Below, one piece after another: positions 33,875 to 36,229 of a stretch of DNA of 36,229 bases. Positions within the stretch are counted from its first letter, which is position 1. Every line of letters starts with the position of its first letter. The notes below the pieces were generated by a model. That model was not told where the DNA came from, did no database searches, and was given only the letters and a program-made list of their open reading frames with translations. The translations under genes and the position numbers were made by a program. This stretch comes from an uncultured Pelagibacteraceae bacterium (GTDB lineage: Bacteria > Pseudomonadota > Alphaproteobacteria > Pelagibacterales > Pelagibacteraceae), in NCBI GenBank assembly GCA_902614355.1, contig CACMKP010000009.1:1-36229 (forward strand). Direction: 5' to 3'.

Positions 33875-35036
33875 ATTAACAAGAATATCAACAGCTTATC
33901 CAAAAGCTGCTAAAAATATAAATAAAAAAATTTTAAAAAAAAAAAATCTTAATTATAATGAACTATTAAAAGAGGTCTTTGTTTTGGGATTTGGAGAGAG
34001 TAATAACATCACAAAAGAATTATCAAAAAAAAATTATGACTGTAATGAGATAATATCTAATATTAAATATTTACAAAAAACTTGGAGTAAAGAATACTTA
34101 CAAAAAAAAAGTAATAAAAGTATAATTCTAGAACAAATTTTTTTTTATAAACCTAATGTAATTTATTTTGGAAATTACTCACTTTTAACAAAAGATTTAT
34201 TAAAAGAAATTAGAAAATTAAATCATGTAAAATTGATTATAGTATTTCATTGTTCTCCCATCACATCAGAAATTGAAAAAAAATTGAAATTAGCTGATCT
34301 AGTTATTACTTGCACTGATGGATATAAAGAAGAGATTGAAAAAAAAATTAAAAAAAAAACATTTTTAATTCATCATGCATTTAATACTTCTTCTAAAAAA
34401 TATATTAAAACTAAAAAAAGATCTATAGATGTAACTTTTGTTGGTTCACTATATATGAAATCTGGTCTTCATATTAATAGAATAAATTTAATTTATATTT
34501 TGTTAAAAAAATTTAGTAATACATATATAGGTGTTGATTTCCCACTTAAAAATTTTTATTATATATTTACTTTTTTATTTTCACCTAATTCTCATTATAA
34601 ACTTTTTGGAAAATTAAAATTAATTTATAAAATATTTTATATATTGATTAATTGTAGAAAAGCAGTTTACGGAAATGACATGTTGGAACTTTTAAATAAG
34701 AGTAAACTTTTAATCAATTCTCACATTGAAGATACGAGGTATGCTGGAAATATGAGATTGTTTGAAGGAACAGGTATGGGCTGCTTAGTTTTAACTGACA
34801 ATAAAATTGGATTAGATAAGTTATTTAAAATTAACAAACAGATAGTGGTTTATAAAAATCTTGTAGACTTAACGAATAAAATTGTTTTTTATCTAAAAAA
34901 TAAAAAAAAATTATTACTGGTCGCAAAAAATGGATATAAAAAAACTCATTCTAAACACAATTATAAAAATAGAGTTAAGATTTTAGATAAGTTAATTAAA
35001 AAAAATATAAAATCTTATGAAAAAAATTTATTCTAA
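33867..35036 (+). CDS. Glycosyltransferase, CgeB-like (GT-B)
   Basis: The 389-residue protein has two Rossmann-like halves: a first with VFVLGFGESNN (37-47), LIIVFHCSP (123-131) and ADLVITCTDGY (143-153), and a second with DVTFVGSLY (188-196) and NMRLFEGTGMGCLVLTD (295-311). The RLFEGTGMGCLVLTD segment is the hallmark of CgeB-type family 1/4 glycosyltransferases, where it holds the nucleotide-sugar phosphates. Transfer of a sugar from an unknown UDP- or GDP-donor onto the growing glycan is inferred. It overlaps the aminotransferase gene by 8 bases and its 3' end overlaps the next flippase gene by 20 bases. The N-terminal hydrophobic content is moderate and I see no signal peptide. Confidence 0.75.
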   Translation: MIKLTRISTAYPKAAKNINKKILKKKNLNYNELLKEVFVLGFGESNNITKELSKKNYDCNEIISNIKYLQKTWSKEYLQKKSNKSIILEQIFFYKPNVIYFGNYSLLTKDLLKEIRKLNHVKLIIVFHCSPITSEIEKKLKLADLVITCTDGYKEEIEKKIKKKTFLIHHAFNTSSKKYIKTKKRSIDVTFVGSLYMKSGLHINRINLIYILLKKFSNTYIGVDFPLKNFYYIFTFLFSPNSHYKLFGKLKLIYKIFYILINCRKAVYGNDMLELLNKSKLLINSHIEDTRYAGNMRLFEGTGMGCLVLTDNKIGLDKLFKINKQIVVYKNLVDLTNKIVFYLKNKKKLLLVAKNGYKKTHSKHNYKNRVKILDKLIKKNIKSYEKNLF

Positions 35037-36229
35037 TTTAGAGAGTTTTCACTCATTTCTTCCAAATTTATATTATTTTTTTTCATCTAATTTCATTACC
35101 CAGATATGTTCATTTGTAGTGATCTTGCTTTTTGCCAGAAACTATTCTGCTTTGGAATTTGGTAAATTTACAGTTGCACAAACAATTTTTTTTTTACTTT
35201 ATAGTCTCTCATTTTCAAATATTCATTATTATTTGAATAGGGCTATTTCTCAAAATTTTCAAAATAGACGAAGAGAAATTGGCTCTTGTTTCTTAATAAC
35301 ATTTTATGCCTCAGTATTTCTTTACACATTTCTTGCTTTAAGTTTAAATTTTTTTTCTTTTGATAAAGACCTTAAAAATCTGATATTGATTGTTAGTTTA
35401 ATCCTTATAGTTGAGCCATTTTCTATTTTTTATAGTGAAATATTTGTAAGAGGTCAGTTTAAAACAATCTTTAAGATTAGAGTTTTACAAAATTTTGTTT
35501 TTTTTGTTATTAAATTAATTATTATTTTAAACAAATTTGACTTTGTTTATATAGCTTTTGCCTATTTTTTTGAAAGTCTATTTTTTGCTTTGCTAATTAT
35601 TTTCTATTATAAAAAAAACGGAAATAATTTTATAAGTCTAATATTTGATAAAGAATATACAAAAAAAATTTTAGAAAAGATTTTTTTGTTTCCTCTACTT
35701 GCTTTTTCATTAATTGTTGCAATGAGGATAGATATTTTAATGATCTCAAATATTTTAAACCATGAACAATCAGCTTATTATTCATCCACTTCAAGATTGA
35801 TAACTATAATTTTAATATTTAGTACATTATTTTTTCAATTTATATATCCTAATTTATCAAGATTTATTAATGATAATTTTACTATGAGTAAAATTTTTAG
35901 AAATCTAACATTTTTAAGTTTTTATTTTTCACTTTTATTCTTAGGAATTGTATTATTCTTTGGTGAATTTTATTTGAGTTTATTTGGAGAGGATTATATT
36001 GTTGCGCATAATTCGTTTGTTATTTTATCTATTAGTTTATTCTTTTCTTTAGTAATAAATTTGTGGATACAAAAACAATTTTTGTTATCTAACTATTTGA
36101 ATATATTGATTTATCAATCATCAACAATTATGTTTAATATCATTCTTAATAGTTATTTGATAAGTTCATACGGCATAACTGGTGCTGCAATGTCCAGTCT
36201 TTTTTCAACCTTAATCGCATTTATAATTA
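35017..36229 (+). CDS. Wzx-type oligosaccharide flippase, second copy (3' end outside window)
   Basis: An ATG at 35017 opens a frame that stays open for 404 codons to the right edge of the window, so the gene is partial. It overlaps the CgeB-like gene by 20 bases. The product is strongly hydrophobic with about 11 membrane segments. The pattern NFITQICSFVVILLFARNYS then ALEFGKFTVAQTIFFLLYSL (about residues 24-63), with a Phe-Gly after the first helix, and a late YGITGAAMSSLFST segment, are typical of the MOP/Wzx polysaccharide transporter family. It would flip undecaprenyl-linked repeat units. Its sequence differs clearly from the first flippase at 20168. The remaining C-terminus would lie beyond the window. 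Confidence 0.75.
   Translation, partial: MKKIYSNLESFHSFLPNLYYFFSSNFITQICSFVVILLFARNYSALEFGKFTVAQTIFFLLYSLSFSNIHYYLNRAISQNFQNRRREIGSCFLITFYASVFLYTFLALSLNFFSFDKDLKNLILIVSLILIVEPFSIFYSEIFVRGQFKTIFKIRVLQNFVFFVIKLIIILNKFDFVYIAFAYFFESLFFALLIIFYYKKNGNNFISLIFDKEYTKKILEKIFLFPLLAFSLIVAMRIDILMISNILNHEQSAYYSSTSRLITIILIFSTLFFQFIYPNLSRFINDNFTMSKIFRNLTFLSFYFSLLFLGIVLFFGEFYLSLFGEDYIVAHNSFVILSISLFFSLVINLWIQKQFLLSNYLNILIYQSSTIMFNIILNSYLISSYGITGAAMSSLFSTLIAFII

Noticed and set aside
1..36229. CRISPR arrays, transposases, phage genes, tRNA or rRNA genes
   Set aside because: Nothing with regular repeats, transposase motifs or RNA-gene features was seen on reading through; small RNAs cannot be excluded.

Overview
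The window is a strongly AT-rich, gene-dense surface-glycan island. Genes are short-spaced and often overlap by 1-25 bases, poly-A and poly-T runs are frequent, and clear Shine-Dalgarno sequences are rare. This style fits a streamlined marine bacterium, most likely an alphaproteobacterium of the SAR11/Pelagibacterales kind. That assignment is inferred from composition and gene style; no rRNA, tRNA or housekeeping marker is present to prove it. I saw no CRISPR array, insertion sequence or phage gene.

Region A (1-10366) is a pseudaminic/legionaminic-type nonulosonate block. It holds the end of an aldo/keto reductase, a class III aminotransferase, a WbqC-like protein, a reverse-strand GNAT acetyltransferase, pseF (CMP-sugar synthetase) and a methyltransferase. 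These are followed by a coupled amidotransferase module (hisH-like, hisF-like, PP-loop amidotransferase), an unusual Rossmann/beta-propeller protein, and pseB and pseC. Together they could make an activated 5,7-diamino nonulosonate and convert an N-acyl group into an amidine.

Region B (10372-12007) is a reverse-strand surface carbohydrate biosynthesis gene followed by a non-coding divergent gap of about 300 bases.

Region C (12008-27276) is a sugar supply and assembly block. It has an ABC-type flippase, UDP-glucuronate 4-epimerase, an SpsF-like nucleotidyltransferase, a glycosyltransferase fused to a CMP-sugar-synthetase-like domain, UDP-HexNAc 6-dehydrogenase, an SQD1-type UDP-sulfoquinovose synthase and another epimerase. 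It continues with a Wzx-type flippase, a GT2, a membrane protein of the DUF6044/YkoS type broken by one in-frame stop, an LIC12162-type transferase, a short NeuB/PseI-like synthase without its C-terminal domain, and a reverse-strand methyltransferase.

Region D (27362-36229) starts with a GT2 and then a second, diverged hisH/hisF/amidotransferase module. It is followed by a WbpB/WlbA-like oxidoreductase, an epimerase, a WbpE-like aminotransferase, a CgeB-like glycosyltransferase and a second Wzx-type flippase cut by the window end. With the dehydrogenase of region C this resembles the route to 2,3-diamino-uronic acids with an acetamidino group.

The most interesting pattern is two independent amidine-forming modules in one locus, each beside a different sugar pathway. 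Three flippase-type transporters, several fused or shortened sugar enzymes, and a possible sulfonated sugar add to it.
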